A stretch of DNA of 64,000 bases, from assembly GCF_017161425.1 (NCBI RefSeq), contig NZ_CP071057.1, positions 2,047,501-2,111,500 of the forward strand, given 5' to 3'. How positions within the stretch are numbered: the stretch's first letter is position 1; every line of letters begins with the position of its first letter. A program made the position numbers and the translations under genes. Shown piece by piece: positions 9,871 to 17,156 of the stretch. The notes below the pieces were generated by a model. It ran no database searches, had not been told where the DNA came from, and was given only the letters and a program-made list of their open reading frames with translations. This DNA comes from Marinicauda algicola. Its GTDB lineage: Bacteria > Pseudomonadota > Alphaproteobacteria > Caulobacterales > Maricaulaceae.

Positions 9871-10044
9871 ATGCTGAGACTTGCCCTCGCGTTTTTCATC
9901 ATCGCCATCATCGCGGCGATCTTCGGCTTCGGCGGCATCGCCGCGGGCGCCGCGACGATCGCCAAATGGCTGTTCTTCATCTTCCTCATCCTCTTCGTGG
10001 TGGCCCTCCTGGCCGGCGCGCTGAGAGGCCGGGCGCCGAGATAG
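9871..10044 (+). CDS. DUF1328 small membrane protein (YtjA-like)
   Basis: 57-residue protein made of two hydrophobic helices ([19 protein letters not shown] and [20 protein letters not shown]) separated by a Gly/Ala-rich turn, ending in the basic tail RGRAPR. This is the DUF1328/YtjA pattern; function unknown, inner membrane location expected. The start is fixed by AGGAG 8 bases upstream of the ATG; the same GGAGACCG context precedes the next two genes, so the three are probably read as one message. It is the first gene of a cluster of four tiny envelope proteins. Confidence 0.85.
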   Translation: MLRLALAFFIIAIIAAIFGFGGIAAGAATIAKWLFFIFLILFVVALLAGALRGRAPR

Positions 10045-10081
10045 GCCGCCCCGGACACGCACACAGATCAAGGAGACCGAC

Positions 10082-10276
10082 ATGCGCACCCTTCTCGCGA
10101 CGCTGTTTTCCAGCGCGTTCATGCTGATCGCCGCCTGCGAGGCCGAAGAGGAAGGCCCGATGGAGGAAGCCGGCGAGGAACTCGACGAAGCCGGCGAGGA
10201 AATGGAAGAGGCCACCGAGGAGGCCGCCGATGCCGTCGAGGAGGCGCCCGAGGAGGAAGGCGAGCCCTACCGCTGA
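10082..10276 (+). CDS. Small Glu-rich lipoprotein
   Basis: 64 residues. A hydrophobic leader (MRTLLATLFSSAFMLIAAC) ends in the lipobox IAAC with the acylated Cys at residue 19. Everything after is extremely acidic, with repeats of the type EEAGEELDEAGEEMEEATEE, likely helical or disordered. No family recognised. AAGGAG precedes the ATG. Its stop codon is immediately followed by the leader of the DUF883 gene. The negative charge suggests an electrostatic role in the periplasm, but that is only a guess. Confidence 0.75.
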   Translation: MRTLLATLFSSAFMLIAACEAEEEGPMEEAGEELDEAGEEMEEATEEAADAVEEAPEEEGEPYR

Positions 10277-10311
10277 TGGCCCGCAGACCCGTTACAGAAA
10301 GGGAGACCGAG

Positions 10312-10599
10312 ATGGCCACCCGACAGACCGCCAGCAACGATGTGGAGATAAGTGCCGTGAAGGACGATATCGCAGCCTTACGCAAGGACGTCGACAAGCT
10401 GGTCGGGGATCTGTCCAAGATCGCCGAGCAGGAAACCGAGAAGGGTATCAAGCGCACGCGCAAGGCCGCGAGCCAGGCCCAGGACGAGATCGAGTCCTAT
10501 GGCAGCGACGTGCGCGACTATATCCGCGACAACCCGCTCTCGGCCTGCGGCGCGGCGCTCGGCGTCGGCTTCATCGCCGCCCTCCTGATGCGCAAATAG
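10312..10599 (+). CDS. DUF883 family membrane-anchored protein (YqjD/ElaB-like)
   Basis: 95 residues. An amphipathic, charged helical segment (about residues 10-65, for example KDDIAALRKDVDKLVGDLSK) is followed by RDYIRDNPLSACGAALGVGF and a single C-terminal transmembrane helix ending in LLMRK. The RDNPL..AxGxAxGxGF pattern is diagnostic of DUF883. E. coli members YqjD and ElaB are inner-membrane proteins that bind ribosomes in stationary phase; that role is not shown here. I prefer the ATG at 10312, preceded by AAGGGAG, over an in-frame ATG at 10276 that would overlap the previous stop. Confidence 0.85.
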   Translation: MATRQTASNDVEISAVKDDIAALRKDVDKLVGDLSKIAEQETEKGIKRTRKAASQAQDEIESYGSDVRDYIRDNPLSACGAALGVGFIAALLMRK

Positions 10600-10612
10600 G
10601 CGGGGTGACGCC

Positions 10613-10960
10613 TTGCGGGTATTCCTTCTCATCATCGCCTGCGCCGGGCCGCTGGTCGCGGTCATCTTCGGCACGCATGCCCTGTGGATGTGGCTCGCGG
10701 TCACCTGGTCGGTGACGATCGCGAGCGCCGTGGTCGCGGGCGCCTATCTGATCCTCGCGTCGCTCGCCGCGATCGCCTTCCTGTCCATCCAGGAGCAGAA
10801 GAAGGACGAGCCGCCCGCCCCCATCGCCGGGCTGATCGCGCTGCTGGAGGAGTCCATGCAGAAGAAGCCGATCGAGACTACCGGCGCCATGCTCGCCGTC
10901 GGCGTGCTGCTGGGCCGGCGGCCGGACCTTCTGATGAAGGCGCTGTCCAAGGTGCTCTGA
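10613..10960 (+). CDS. Two-helix inner membrane protein, holin-like, unknown function
   Basis: 115 residues with hydrophobic helices at about 3-20 (FLLIIACAGPLVAVIFG) and 24-58, followed by a soluble charged segment (QEQKKDEPPAP) and an amphipathic C-terminus with GVLLGRRPDLL. It resembles the small phage-holin/Actinobacterial holin-like proteins that often follow DUF883 genes, but I cannot confirm the family. The start is TTG at 10613, 13 bp after the DUF883 stop, with AGGCGGGG upstream; no in-frame ATG is available before the first helix. Last gene of the small envelope cluster, closed by a terminator. Confidence 0.65.
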   Translation: MRVFLLIIACAGPLVAVIFGTHALWMWLAVTWSVTIASAVVAGAYLILASLAAIAFLSIQEQKKDEPPAPIAGLIALLEESMQKKPIETTGAMLAVGVLLGRRPDLLMKALSKVL

Positions 10961-10985
10961 AGCACGTCGCATCCGGGACGATAAG

Positions 10986-11018
10986 GGCCGATCCGGGCTG
11001 GACCCGGGTCGGCCTTTT
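10986..11018 (+). terminator. Rho-independent terminator of the small envelope cluster
   Basis: A 12-bp stem (10986-10997 with 11003-11014, one G-U pair), 5-nt loop and TTTT. It ends only 15 bp before the rsmI ATG, so rsmI must have a promoter within or upstream of the hairpin, or depend on readthrough. Confidence 0.85.
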
Positions 11019-11032
11019 GCTATGGAGAGGTC

Positions 11033-11839
11033 ATGTCCGAGCCCGTCCTCTATCTCGTCGCCACCCCGATCGGAAACCTGGAGGACATGTCCTACCGGGC
11101 CGTCCGCGTGCTGTCGCAGGTCTCCACGATCGCGGCCGAGGACACGCGGGTCACCCGCACCCTGCTCGATCATTATCAGATAGCCGACAAGCGCATCATC
11201 GCCTGCCACGACCATAACGAGCGCGCCAGCGCGGCCGGGATCGTCTCGCTGATGGAGCGCGGGGAGAGCGTGGCGCTGGTCTCCGACGCCGGCATGCCGG
11301 TGATCAACGATCCGGGCTACCGGGTGATGCAGGCGGTGCGCGAGGCCGGCTTCCGGGTCGAGCTGGTGCCCGGCCCGTCCGCGGTGCTCGCCGCACTCGT
11401 GCTGTCCGGTTTCCCGCCCGACCGCTTCGTCTTCCTGGGCTTCCCGCCGAGGAAGGAGGGTCAGCGCAGGAACTGGCTGACCGATGCGGCAAGGCATGGC
11501 TGCACGCTCATCCTCATGGAGGCCCCGCACCGCCTCGCCGACTTCCTCAAGGACGCCGCGGAGATCTACGGCGAGGTCGAGGGCGCGGTGTGCCGGGAGA
11601 TCACCAAGACGTACGAGGAGACCGTGCGCGCGCCCCTGCCGGCGCTGGCCGAGCGCTTCGCGGGCGGCACGAGGGGCGAGGTCATGGTCGTGATCGACGG
11701 CGGCTCGATCCCGCCGCTCCACGCCGGGCAGGAGGCGCGCAGGGAGAAGCCCCGCAAGGGCAAGGGCAAGCGCCGCCAGGCCCAGCAGGAGGCCGCCGAG
11801 GCGGCGAAGGCGGCACGAGCGGCGGAGGCGGAGGAGTAG
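11033..11839 (+). CDS. rsmI: 16S rRNA (cytidine1402-2'-O)-methyltransferase
   Basis: 268 residues of the tetrapyrrole-methylase fold. LYLVATPIGNLEDMSYRAV is the RsmI start signature, AAEDTRVTRTLL follows, VALVSDAGMPVINDPG is the SAM-binding segment, and ELVPGPSAVLAAL completes the family pattern. It 2'-O-methylates C1402 in the decoding centre of 16S rRNA using SAM. The C-terminus after about residue 235 is a low-complexity Lys/Arg/Ala tail (KRRQAQQEAAEAAKAARAA) that may aid RNA binding. GAGAGG lies just before the ATG. It converges on amtB with a 4-bp gap. Confidence 0.95.
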   Translation: MSEPVLYLVATPIGNLEDMSYRAVRVLSQVSTIAAEDTRVTRTLLDHYQIADKRIIACHDHNERASAAGIVSLMERGESVALVSDAGMPVINDPGYRVMQAVREAGFRVELVPGPSAVLAALVLSGFPPDRFVFLGFPPRKEGQRRNWLTDAARHGCTLILMEAPHRLADFLKDAAEIYGEVEGAVCREITKTYEETVRAPLPALAERFAGGTRGEVMVVIDGGSIPPLHAGQEARREKPRKGKGKRRQAQQEAAEAAKAARAAEAEE

Positions 11840-11843
11840 GCCC

Positions 11844-13055
11844 TCACGCACTCTCTCCGTGCAGCGCCACGTCGAGGCCGGTGATCTCGTCCTCGGGATC
11901 GACGCGCAGGCTCATGAAACGCTCCATCACCCACAGGATGAGGAAGGTCGCGACCGCGCAATATCCCGCCGCGGCGAGCGCGCCCCAGGTCTGCGTCCAG
12001 ACCAGGCCGATATTGCCCTCCACGAGCCCGCCCGTCCCGCCGATGGCCGAGCTGGCGAACACCCCGGTGAGGATCGCGCCGGCGAGCCCGCCTATGCCAT
12101 GCAGGCCGAAGGCGTCGAGGCTGTCGTCATACCCGAACCAGCGCTTGAACCAGCCCACCGCCACGAAGGCCGCCGCCGCAGTCAGCACGCCGATGAGCAG
12201 GGCCCCGTAGGGCTCCACGAAGCCCGCGGCCGGGGTCACGCCGACAAGGCCGGCGACCGCGCCCGAGGCCGCGCCGAGCACGCTCGCCTTGCCCTTGATG
12301 CCCCATTCCAGCCCCGCCCAGGTGAGCGCAGCGGCCGCCGCGGCGATCTGGGTGACCAGCGCCGCGTGGCCGGCGAGCGCGCCCGCGCCGAGCGCCGAGC
12401 CGCCGTTGAAGCCGAACCAGCCGACCCATAGCAGGCCCGCCCCGATCACGGTGAGGACGAGATTGTGCGGCGGCTGGCCCTCGCGCGGCCAGCCCCGGCG
12501 CGGGCCGAGCTTCAGGGCGAGCACCAGCCCGGCGACGCCGGAATTGATGTGCACCACCGCCCCGCCGGCGAAGTCCAGCACGCCCGCGGCGTGCAGGAAT
12601 CCCCCGCCCCAGACCCAGTGCGCGATCGGGGCGTAGACCAGCAGCAGCCAGACCGGCACGAAGACGACCCAGGCCGCGAAGTTCAGCCGCTCGGCCGCCG
12701 CGCCGGCGATGATCGCCACGGTGATGATGGCGAAGGTGAGCTGGAACAGGATGAAGACCGTCTCCGGCAGGGCACCGGAGGCGGAGTCGAGCCCGACCCC
12801 GGACAGGCCCAGCTTCGAGAACCCGCCGAACAGCGCGCCCTCCCCGCCGAACGCGATCGAATAGCCCGCGATCACCCAGGCGAGCGTGACGAGCACGGCG
12901 GCGGTCAGCGCCTGCATCAGGGTGGACAGCACGTTGGTGCGCCTGACCATGCCGCCGTAGAACAGGGCAAGGCCCGGCACGGTCATCATCAGCACCAGCG
13001 CGCAGGCGGTCAGCACCCAGGCAACGTCTCCGGCGGCAAACACGGTCTCGGTCAT
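11844..13055 (-). CDS. amtB: Ammonium transporter
   Basis: 403 residues with 11 predicted transmembrane helices. GLALFYGGMVRRTNVLSTLM is the first family signature; DFAGGAVVHINSG contains the first pore histidine (His168 of E. coli AmtB) and FGLHGIGGLAGAILTG the second (His318). AmtB conducts ammonium across the inner membrane when nitrogen is scarce. An in-frame ATG at 13070 exists, but GGGGAG sits 7 bases before the ATG at 13055, so I chose that. No glnK (PII) gene adjoins it, unlike the usual glnK-amtB pair. A sigma-54-like promoter lies about 90 bp upstream. Confidence 0.95.
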   Translation of the reverse strand: MTETVFAAGDVAWVLTACALVLMMTVPGLALFYGGMVRRTNVLSTLMQALTAAVLVTLAWVIAGYSIAFGGEGALFGGFSKLGLSGVGLDSASGALPETVFILFQLTFAIITVAIIAGAAAERLNFAAWVVFVPVWLLLVYAPIAHWVWGGGFLHAAGVLDFAGGAVVHINSGVAGLVLALKLGPRRGWPREGQPPHNLVLTVIGAGLLWVGWFGFNGGSALGAGALAGHAALVTQIAAAAAALTWAGLEWGIKGKASVLGAASGAVAGLVGVTPAAGFVEPYGALLIGVLTAAAAFVAVGWFKRWFGYDDSLDAFGLHGIGGLAGAILTGVFASSAIGGTGGLVEGNIGLVWTQTWGALAAAGYCAVATFLILWVMERFMSLRVDPEDEITGLDVALHGESA

Positions 13056-13145
13056 GGCTCGGCTCCCCATGCAGGTCTGTCGTCCGGCGAGCCTTGGCGC
13101 GGCGCAGCGCGGGGGGAAGCGCCCGGCCGGAGTTCTGTTCGCAAA

Positions 13146-13161
13146 TGCACAATCCTGCCCG
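13146..13161 (-). promoter_or_regulatory. Possible sigma-54 (-24/-12) promoter for amtB
   Basis: On the minus strand CGGGCAGGATTGTGCA has GG and GC elements at the exact spacing of the -24/-12 consensus TGGCACGN4TTGCA, and keeps G7, T13, G14, C15 and A16. The C4-A5-C6 part is not conserved. amtB genes are commonly controlled by NtrC and sigma-54, so location supports the call. Confidence 0.3.
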
Positions 13162-13276
13162 GATCACGGGCACGTCTGCGCGCTTTTCGGGCACGACGGG
13201 CGCTGTGCCGGCGGCTGAACCGCGTCCGGCGGGGCCGCGTTAGCGCTTCAGACAGGCAATGCGAAGGAGCCCCTTC

Positions 13277-14146
13277 ATGGCCCAGACCGGCGACAGGACC
13301 ATGCTCGTGAGCGGCGCGACCGGCAGCCAGGGCGGCGCCGTGGCGCGCCATCTCATGGCCCGCGGCTTCAGCGTGCGCGCCATGACCCGCGACCGGGACA
13401 AGGCCGGGCGCGAAGGCCCGGACGTGGCGAAGATCGAATGGATCGAGGCCGATTTCGACGACCGCGCCTCGCTCGACGAGGCGCTGCGCGGCGTCCATGG
13501 CGCCTATTCGGTGCAGAATCCCTGGCAGGCCGGCGGCACGGACGCTGAAGTGCGCCAGGGCCGCACCTTCGCCGAGGCCGCCCGCGATGCCGGCGTCGAG
13601 CACTTCGTCTACAGCTCGGTGGGCGGCGCGGACCGCGATAGCGGCGTTCCCCATTTCGAGAGCAAGTGGGCGATCGAGGGCCATATCCGCTCGCTAGGCC
13701 TGGATGCGACGATCCTTCGCCCCGTCTTCTTCATGGAGAACTGGGAGGACAGGCTGAAGGACCTCATCGAGACGGGCGAGCTGCCCCAGCCCCTCAACCC
13801 GGAGACCAGGCTGCAGCAGATCGCGGTCGACGATATCGGGGCCTTCGCCGCGCTCGCCTTCGCCGACAAGGACAAGTGGGCCGGGCGCGCCGTCGAACTC
13901 GCCGGCGACGAGCTGACCATGAAGGAGACCGCCCAGGTCTTCTCCCGCGTCATGGGCCGCGACATCGAGTACGTGCAGGTGCCCTGGGACCGGTTCGAGC
14001 GCGAGGCCGGCGAGGAGATGACGGTGATGTACCGCTGGTTCGAGGACCAGGGCTATGCCGCCGACATCCAGGCGCTCCGCAAGGAATACCCGCCGCTCAA
14101 GCGCCTCGTCGACTTCCTGAAGGAGAAGGGCTGGGAGACCCGGTAG
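13277..14146 (+). CDS. NmrA-like NAD(P)-binding Rossmann protein
   Basis: 289 residues. The N-terminus MLVSGATGSQGGAVARHLMA is the GxxGxxG dinucleotide-binding loop of NmrA/atypical SDR proteins, followed by VRAMTRDRDKAG where an Arg contacts NADP phosphate. EADFDDRASLDEAL and YSSVGGADR are also family hallmarks; the classical SDR YxxxK catalytic motif is not evident. Members act as redox sensors or NADPH-dependent reductases; no substrate can be named. ATG at 13277 is chosen because AAGGAG lies 7 bases upstream, in preference to an in-frame ATG at 13259. It is divergent from amtB. Confidence 0.82.
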   Translation: MAQTGDRTMLVSGATGSQGGAVARHLMARGFSVRAMTRDRDKAGREGPDVAKIEWIEADFDDRASLDEALRGVHGAYSVQNPWQAGGTDAEVRQGRTFAEAARDAGVEHFVYSSVGGADRDSGVPHFESKWAIEGHIRSLGLDATILRPVFFMENWEDRLKDLIETGELPQPLNPETRLQQIAVDDIGAFAALAFADKDKWAGRAVELAGDELTMKETAQVFSRVMGRDIEYVQVPWDRFEREAGEEMTVMYRWFEDQGYAADIQALRKEYPPLKRLVDFLKEKGWETR

Positions 14147-14171
14147 GACCCCGCCCTCCCGGCCGCGAGAG

Positions 14172-14196
14172 CGCCTGCCCCCCAGGGGGGCGGGCG
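14172..14196. terminator. GC-rich hairpin between convergent genes
   Basis: Inverted repeat 14172-14183 with 14185-14196 (one G-U pair; the innermost bases must form the loop). It lies between the convergent NmrA-like and OsmC genes. No T-run follows, so it may be a weak or rho-assisted terminator. Confidence 0.45.
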
Positions 14197-14224
14197 GTCC
14201 CGTCCTCCCCCGGTACCCGAGCCG

Positions 14225-14650
14225 TCAGCCCTCCAGGCTCGCGTCCATCGTGATCTCGGCCTTGAGGACCTTGGAGACCGGGCAGCCCTTCCTGGCGGCC
14301 TCGGCGGCTTGCCTGAAGGCGTCCTCGCTGGCGCCGGGCACCTTGGCGCGCACGGTGAGGTGGGACCTGGTGATGGCGAAGTCGCCCTCGACCTGCTCGA
14401 TCGTCACGTCGGCCTTCGCGTTGATCACCTCGGCGGTGAGATCCTTCTGGCCGAGGATCATCGACAGCGCCATGGCGTAGCACCCCGCATGGGCCGCGCC
14501 GATCAGCTCTTCCGGATTTGTGCCGGGCTCGTCCTCGAAGCGGGTCCTGAAGCCGTAGGCCTTGCCGTCGAGGACGCCGGAGCCGGTGGTGAGGCGGCCC
14601 TTGCCGGTCTTCAGGTCGCCGGTCCAGACGGCGGATGCGGTACGTTTCAT
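14225..14650 (-). CDS. OsmC-family peroxiredoxin
   Basis: 141 residues, the standard OsmC length. It has the two catalytic cysteines of the family: one in AAHAGCYAMALS and one in RKGCPVSKVL. ANPEEL-like TNPEELIGAAHAG just before the first Cys is also typical. OsmC proteins reduce organic hydroperoxides using thiols, in the cytoplasm. The N-terminal MKRTASAVWTGDLKTGKG with GSGVL later fits OsmC rather than Ohr. Start at 14650 is supported by AAGGAG 7 bases upstream. It is transcribed alone, divergent from the HI0933 flavoprotein. Confidence 0.9.
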   Translation of the reverse strand: MKRTASAVWTGDLKTGKGRLTTGSGVLDGKAYGFRTRFEDEPGTNPEELIGAAHAGCYAMALSMILGQKDLTAEVINAKADVTIEQVEGDFAITRSHLTVRAKVPGASEDAFRQAAEAARKGCPVSKVLKAEITMDASLEG

Positions 14651-14783
14651 GGGGAGGCTCCTTGTTCTGCCCGTCGGGTCATAGCGTCGCGGCCGGAAGG
14701 ACCGGCCGCGCCCGACCAACGCGCCGGACGCCGCGAAAGGTTCGCCCCGCGCTGACGAAAAGGGCTGGACCGGGCGCGCGCCC

Positions 14784-16031
14784 ATGCCTAGGTGCACGCC
14801 GATCACGCACGGGAGCGCGCAGACGGTGAGCCGCACACGGACCTACGACGCCATCGTGCTCGGCGCGGGCGCGGCCGGGCTGTTCTGCGCCGGGCGGGCC
14901 GCGCAGGCCGGGCTCTCGGTGCTCGTGCTCGACCATGCAAGGGCGCCTGCGGAGAAGGTGCGCATCTCCGGCGGGGGCCGGTGCAACTTCACAAATCTGG
15001 AGACCGTGCCGGAGCGCTTCATCAGCGCGAATCCGCATTTCGCCAAGTCCGCGCTGGCGCGCTACACGCCGTCCGATTTCCTCGCCCTGATGGCCGCCCA
15101 TGGCCTGACCTGGCACGAGAAGACGCTGGGCCAGCTGTTCTGCGACCAGCGCTCGGGCGCGATCATCGCGATGCTTCTCGCCGAGCTGGAAAAGGGCGGC
15201 GGCGCGCTTCGCCTGCAGACGCCAATCAGGGACATCGCCCATGCCGACGCCCGCTTCCGCGTCGAGACGGACGCGGAAACGTTCGAGACCGGCCAGCTCG
15301 TCGTCGCGACCGGCGGACTCTCCATCCCGAAGATGGGCGCGAGCGGGTTCGCCTACGAGCTCGCCGAGCGCTTCGGGCACGCCCTGGTGACGCCGCGCCC
15401 GGCCCTCGTCCCGTTCACGGTGGAAGGCCGGCTGAAGGAGGAGTTCGCCGCGCTCGCCGGGGTGGCCGCGCCGGTCAGGGCGCAGGCGCAGGGGCCCGCC
15501 TTCACCGAGGCGATGCTGTTCACCCATCGCGGCCTGTCGGGACCGGCCATGCTGCAGGTTTCCTCCTACTGGCGCGAGGGCGAGCGCGTGGCGATCGACT
15601 TCTTCGCCGGAGAGGACGGCGCGCAGGCGCTGAAGGCGCTGAAGGAAGAATTCCCCATGCGCAGCCTCGCCGGCGCGCTGGAGACGCGCCTGCCCAGGCG
15701 CCTGGTGGACTATCTCGCCGGACGCGGCCTCGTCCAGTCCGGGGGGCGGCTTGCGGAGACCTCCCACGGCGAACTCGAGCGCGTCGCCGCGTCGCTCTCG
15801 GCCTTCGCGGTCACGCCCTCGGGTACCGAGGGCTGGCGCACCGCGGAGGTGACGGCCGGCGGGATCGGCACGGACGGGCTGTCCTCGAAGACGATGGAGA
15901 GCCGGCACGTGCCGGGACTCCATTTCATCGGGGAGTGCGTCGACGTAACCGGCTGGCTCGGCGGCTATAATTTCCAGTGGGCATGGGCGAGCGCCGCGGC
16001 GTGTGCCGCGGCGCTCGAAAGCTCCCGGTAA
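14784..16031 (+). CDS. HI0933/YhiN-family FAD-dependent oxidoreductase
   Basis: 415 residues. The FAD loop is AIVLGAGAAGLFCAGRAAQA at about residues 23-42, followed by VRISGGGRCNFTN, the defining signature of the HI0933 family. TGGLSIPKMGASGFAYELAE and the C-terminal GLHFIGECVDVTGWLGGYNF (FAD site) also match. The family's reaction is unknown; members are soluble flavoproteins. The ATG at 14784 gives a 16-residue tail before the FAD domain; a GTG at 14826 is an equally possible start. It ends 9 bp before the convergent DUF892 gene. Confidence 0.88.
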   Translation: MPRCTPITHGSAQTVSRTRTYDAIVLGAGAAGLFCAGRAAQAGLSVLVLDHARAPAEKVRISGGGRCNFTNLETVPERFISANPHFAKSALARYTPSDFLALMAAHGLTWHEKTLGQLFCDQRSGAIIAMLLAELEKGGGALRLQTPIRDIAHADARFRVETDAETFETGQLVVATGGLSIPKMGASGFAYELAERFGHALVTPRPALVPFTVEGRLKEEFAALAGVAAPVRAQAQGPAFTEAMLFTHRGLSGPAMLQVSSYWREGERVAIDFFAGEDGAQALKALKEEFPMRSLAGALETRLPRRLVDYLAGRGLVQSGGRLAETSHGELERVAASLSAFAVTPSGTEGWRTAEVTAGGIGTDGLSSKTMESRHVPGLHFIGECVDVTGWLGGYNFQWAWASAAACAAALESSR

Positions 16032-16040
16032 GGGGCGGCG

Positions 16041-16535
16041 CTACGCGGCCTTCTTGTTGACCTTGGTCTCGGCGATCTTCGTCATCGTCTCATCGCCCTG
16101 CGCGGTTTCGTCGAGGCATTTCCGGATCTTGTCGGCTTCCGCCTCGAGACCGAGCCGGCTCGCATAGGCGCGCACGCAGCCATAGCCGGCGATCGCGTAG
16201 TGCACCATGCGCTGGTATTGCGCGATGATCATCGCATCGCGCGCGTCGTCGTCGGTGAACCGCGCCTCGATGGCGTGGGCCTTGGCCTCGTTGACCAGGC
16301 CCTGCATGCCCTTGCAGAACTCGTCGGTGGGATCCTCGTTATGGCCCTTGACGATCTCGGACATGGTTTCCAGCCCGGCGCCGATTCCGTCGATGCCGCG
16401 GCTGAGGGCCTTCTTCAGCTCCTCGTTCTTCGCCGCGGTCTCCAGCATCCGCGTGACCTGCAGGGACTGCCGGTTCGCGCTGTAGAGGTCCTGCAGCTGG
16501 TCGATATAGACGTCCTTGAGCGAGGAAAGCGCCAT
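16041..16535 (-). CDS. DUF892 ferritin-like protein (YciE/YciF type)
   Basis: 164 residues, almost entirely helical. It opens MALSSLKDVYIDQLQDLYSA, the standard YciF/YciE start with the Glu/Asp-Gln iron-region residues, and later has DDDARDAMIIAQYQRMVHYA and IAGYGCVRAYASRLG, typical of the four-helix ferritin-like bundle. Members are linked to osmotic and oxidative stress; iron binding is likely but not proven. GGAGAG precedes the ATG at 16535. It is divergent, by 174 bp, from the zinc-ribbon protein. Confidence 0.85.
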   Translation of the reverse strand: MALSSLKDVYIDQLQDLYSANRQSLQVTRMLETAAKNEELKKALSRGIDGIGAGLETMSEIVKGHNEDPTDEFCKGMQGLVNEAKAHAIEARFTDDDARDAMIIAQYQRMVHYAIAGYGCVRAYASRLGLEAEADKIRKCLDETAQGDETMTKIAETKVNKKAA

Positions 16536-16709
16536 GGTGTCTCTCTCCGTGATCTGCCTGGCGGGCGGGCGCCCGCTTGGGCCGGCGCGGCGGCCGGCAT
16601 TCGGTGTGTCCAACGTCTTTTTCGCACCGGGCGTTCCGCGCGATCTTGTAGCGGCGCGGACATGTCTTATGTCCTTGTCGACGCCGCCCGTGCGAGCAAG
16701 GAGCCAGAC

Positions 16710-16985
16710 ATGAAGTGCCCCGTCGACAACGAGACCCTCGTCATGACCGAGCGAAAGGGCGTGGAGATCGACTACTGCCCCAAATGCCGCGGCGTCTGGC
16801 TCGATCGCGGCGAGCTCGACAAGATCATCGAGAAGAGCGCCGAGGCCGAGGCGCGCGGCCCCGAGCCGCGCCGCGAGCATTCCGAACGCGAGCGCGAGGA
16901 CTATCGTCCCAATGCGCGCGCCGAGTACAAGCCGCACAGGAAGAAGCGCGAGAGCCTGCTGGGCGAGATCTTCGACATTTTCTGA
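16710..16985 (+). CDS. TFIIB-type zinc-ribbon protein
   Basis: 91 residues. The N-terminus MKCPVDNETLVMTERKGVEI followed by DYCPKCRGVWLDRGELDKII is the zf-TFIIB (DUF1922-like) domain with CPxC-like pairs: Cys3 with the partly replaced second knuckle (CPVD) and CPKC at about residue 22. The CPKCRGVWLDRGEL motif is nearly invariant in the family. The rest (residues 45-91) is highly charged and ends in RESLLGEIFDIF. Function unknown; often found near stress genes, as here with DUF892. AAGGAG precedes the ATG. A terminator follows at 17018. Confidence 0.82.
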   Translation: MKCPVDNETLVMTERKGVEIDYCPKCRGVWLDRGELDKIIEKSAEAEARGPEPRREHSEREREDYRPNARAEYKPHRKKRESLLGEIFDIF

Positions 16986-17017
16986 CGGCTTGCCCCCGGG
17001 AAATGTTGCAGCGCAGC

Positions 17018-17052
17018 GAAAGCCGCCGGCCAGTGCCAGGCGGCTTTCCTAT
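17018..17052 (+). terminator. Terminator after the zinc-ribbon gene
   Basis: Perfect 10-bp stem 17018-17027 with 17039-17048, GC core, then a T/A-rich tail. It isolates the zinc-ribbon gene from the gltDB operon. Confidence 0.8.
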
Positions 17053-17054
17053 AT

Positions 17055-17131
17055 ATTTCAATGAAATAGGGTAAAATTTGCGCGGCAGGCCGCTTTGCGC
17101 TTAGCCTTGTGCGTCTGCGAACAGAGTTCGC
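17055..17131 (+). promoter_or_regulatory. gltDB control region with two inverted repeats
   Basis: The AT-rich stretch before gltD holds ATTTCA-a-TGAAAT (17055-17067, a perfect 6-bp dyad) and a TAAAAT that could serve as a -10 element. Further down GCGAAC-aga-GTTCGC (17117-17131) is a second perfect dyad. A near-identical copy of the latter lies just after gltB. These look like regulator sites but the regulator is not known. Confidence 0.45.
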
Positions 17132-17156
17132 GGACGGACCGAGCGAAAGGACCTGG

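Noticed and set aside
17117-17131. LexA/SOS box
   Set aside because: GAAC and GTTC are separated by 3 bp, not the 4 bp of the Gram-positive box, and the alphaproteobacterial box is GTTC-N7-GTTC. Downstream gltD is not an SOS gene.
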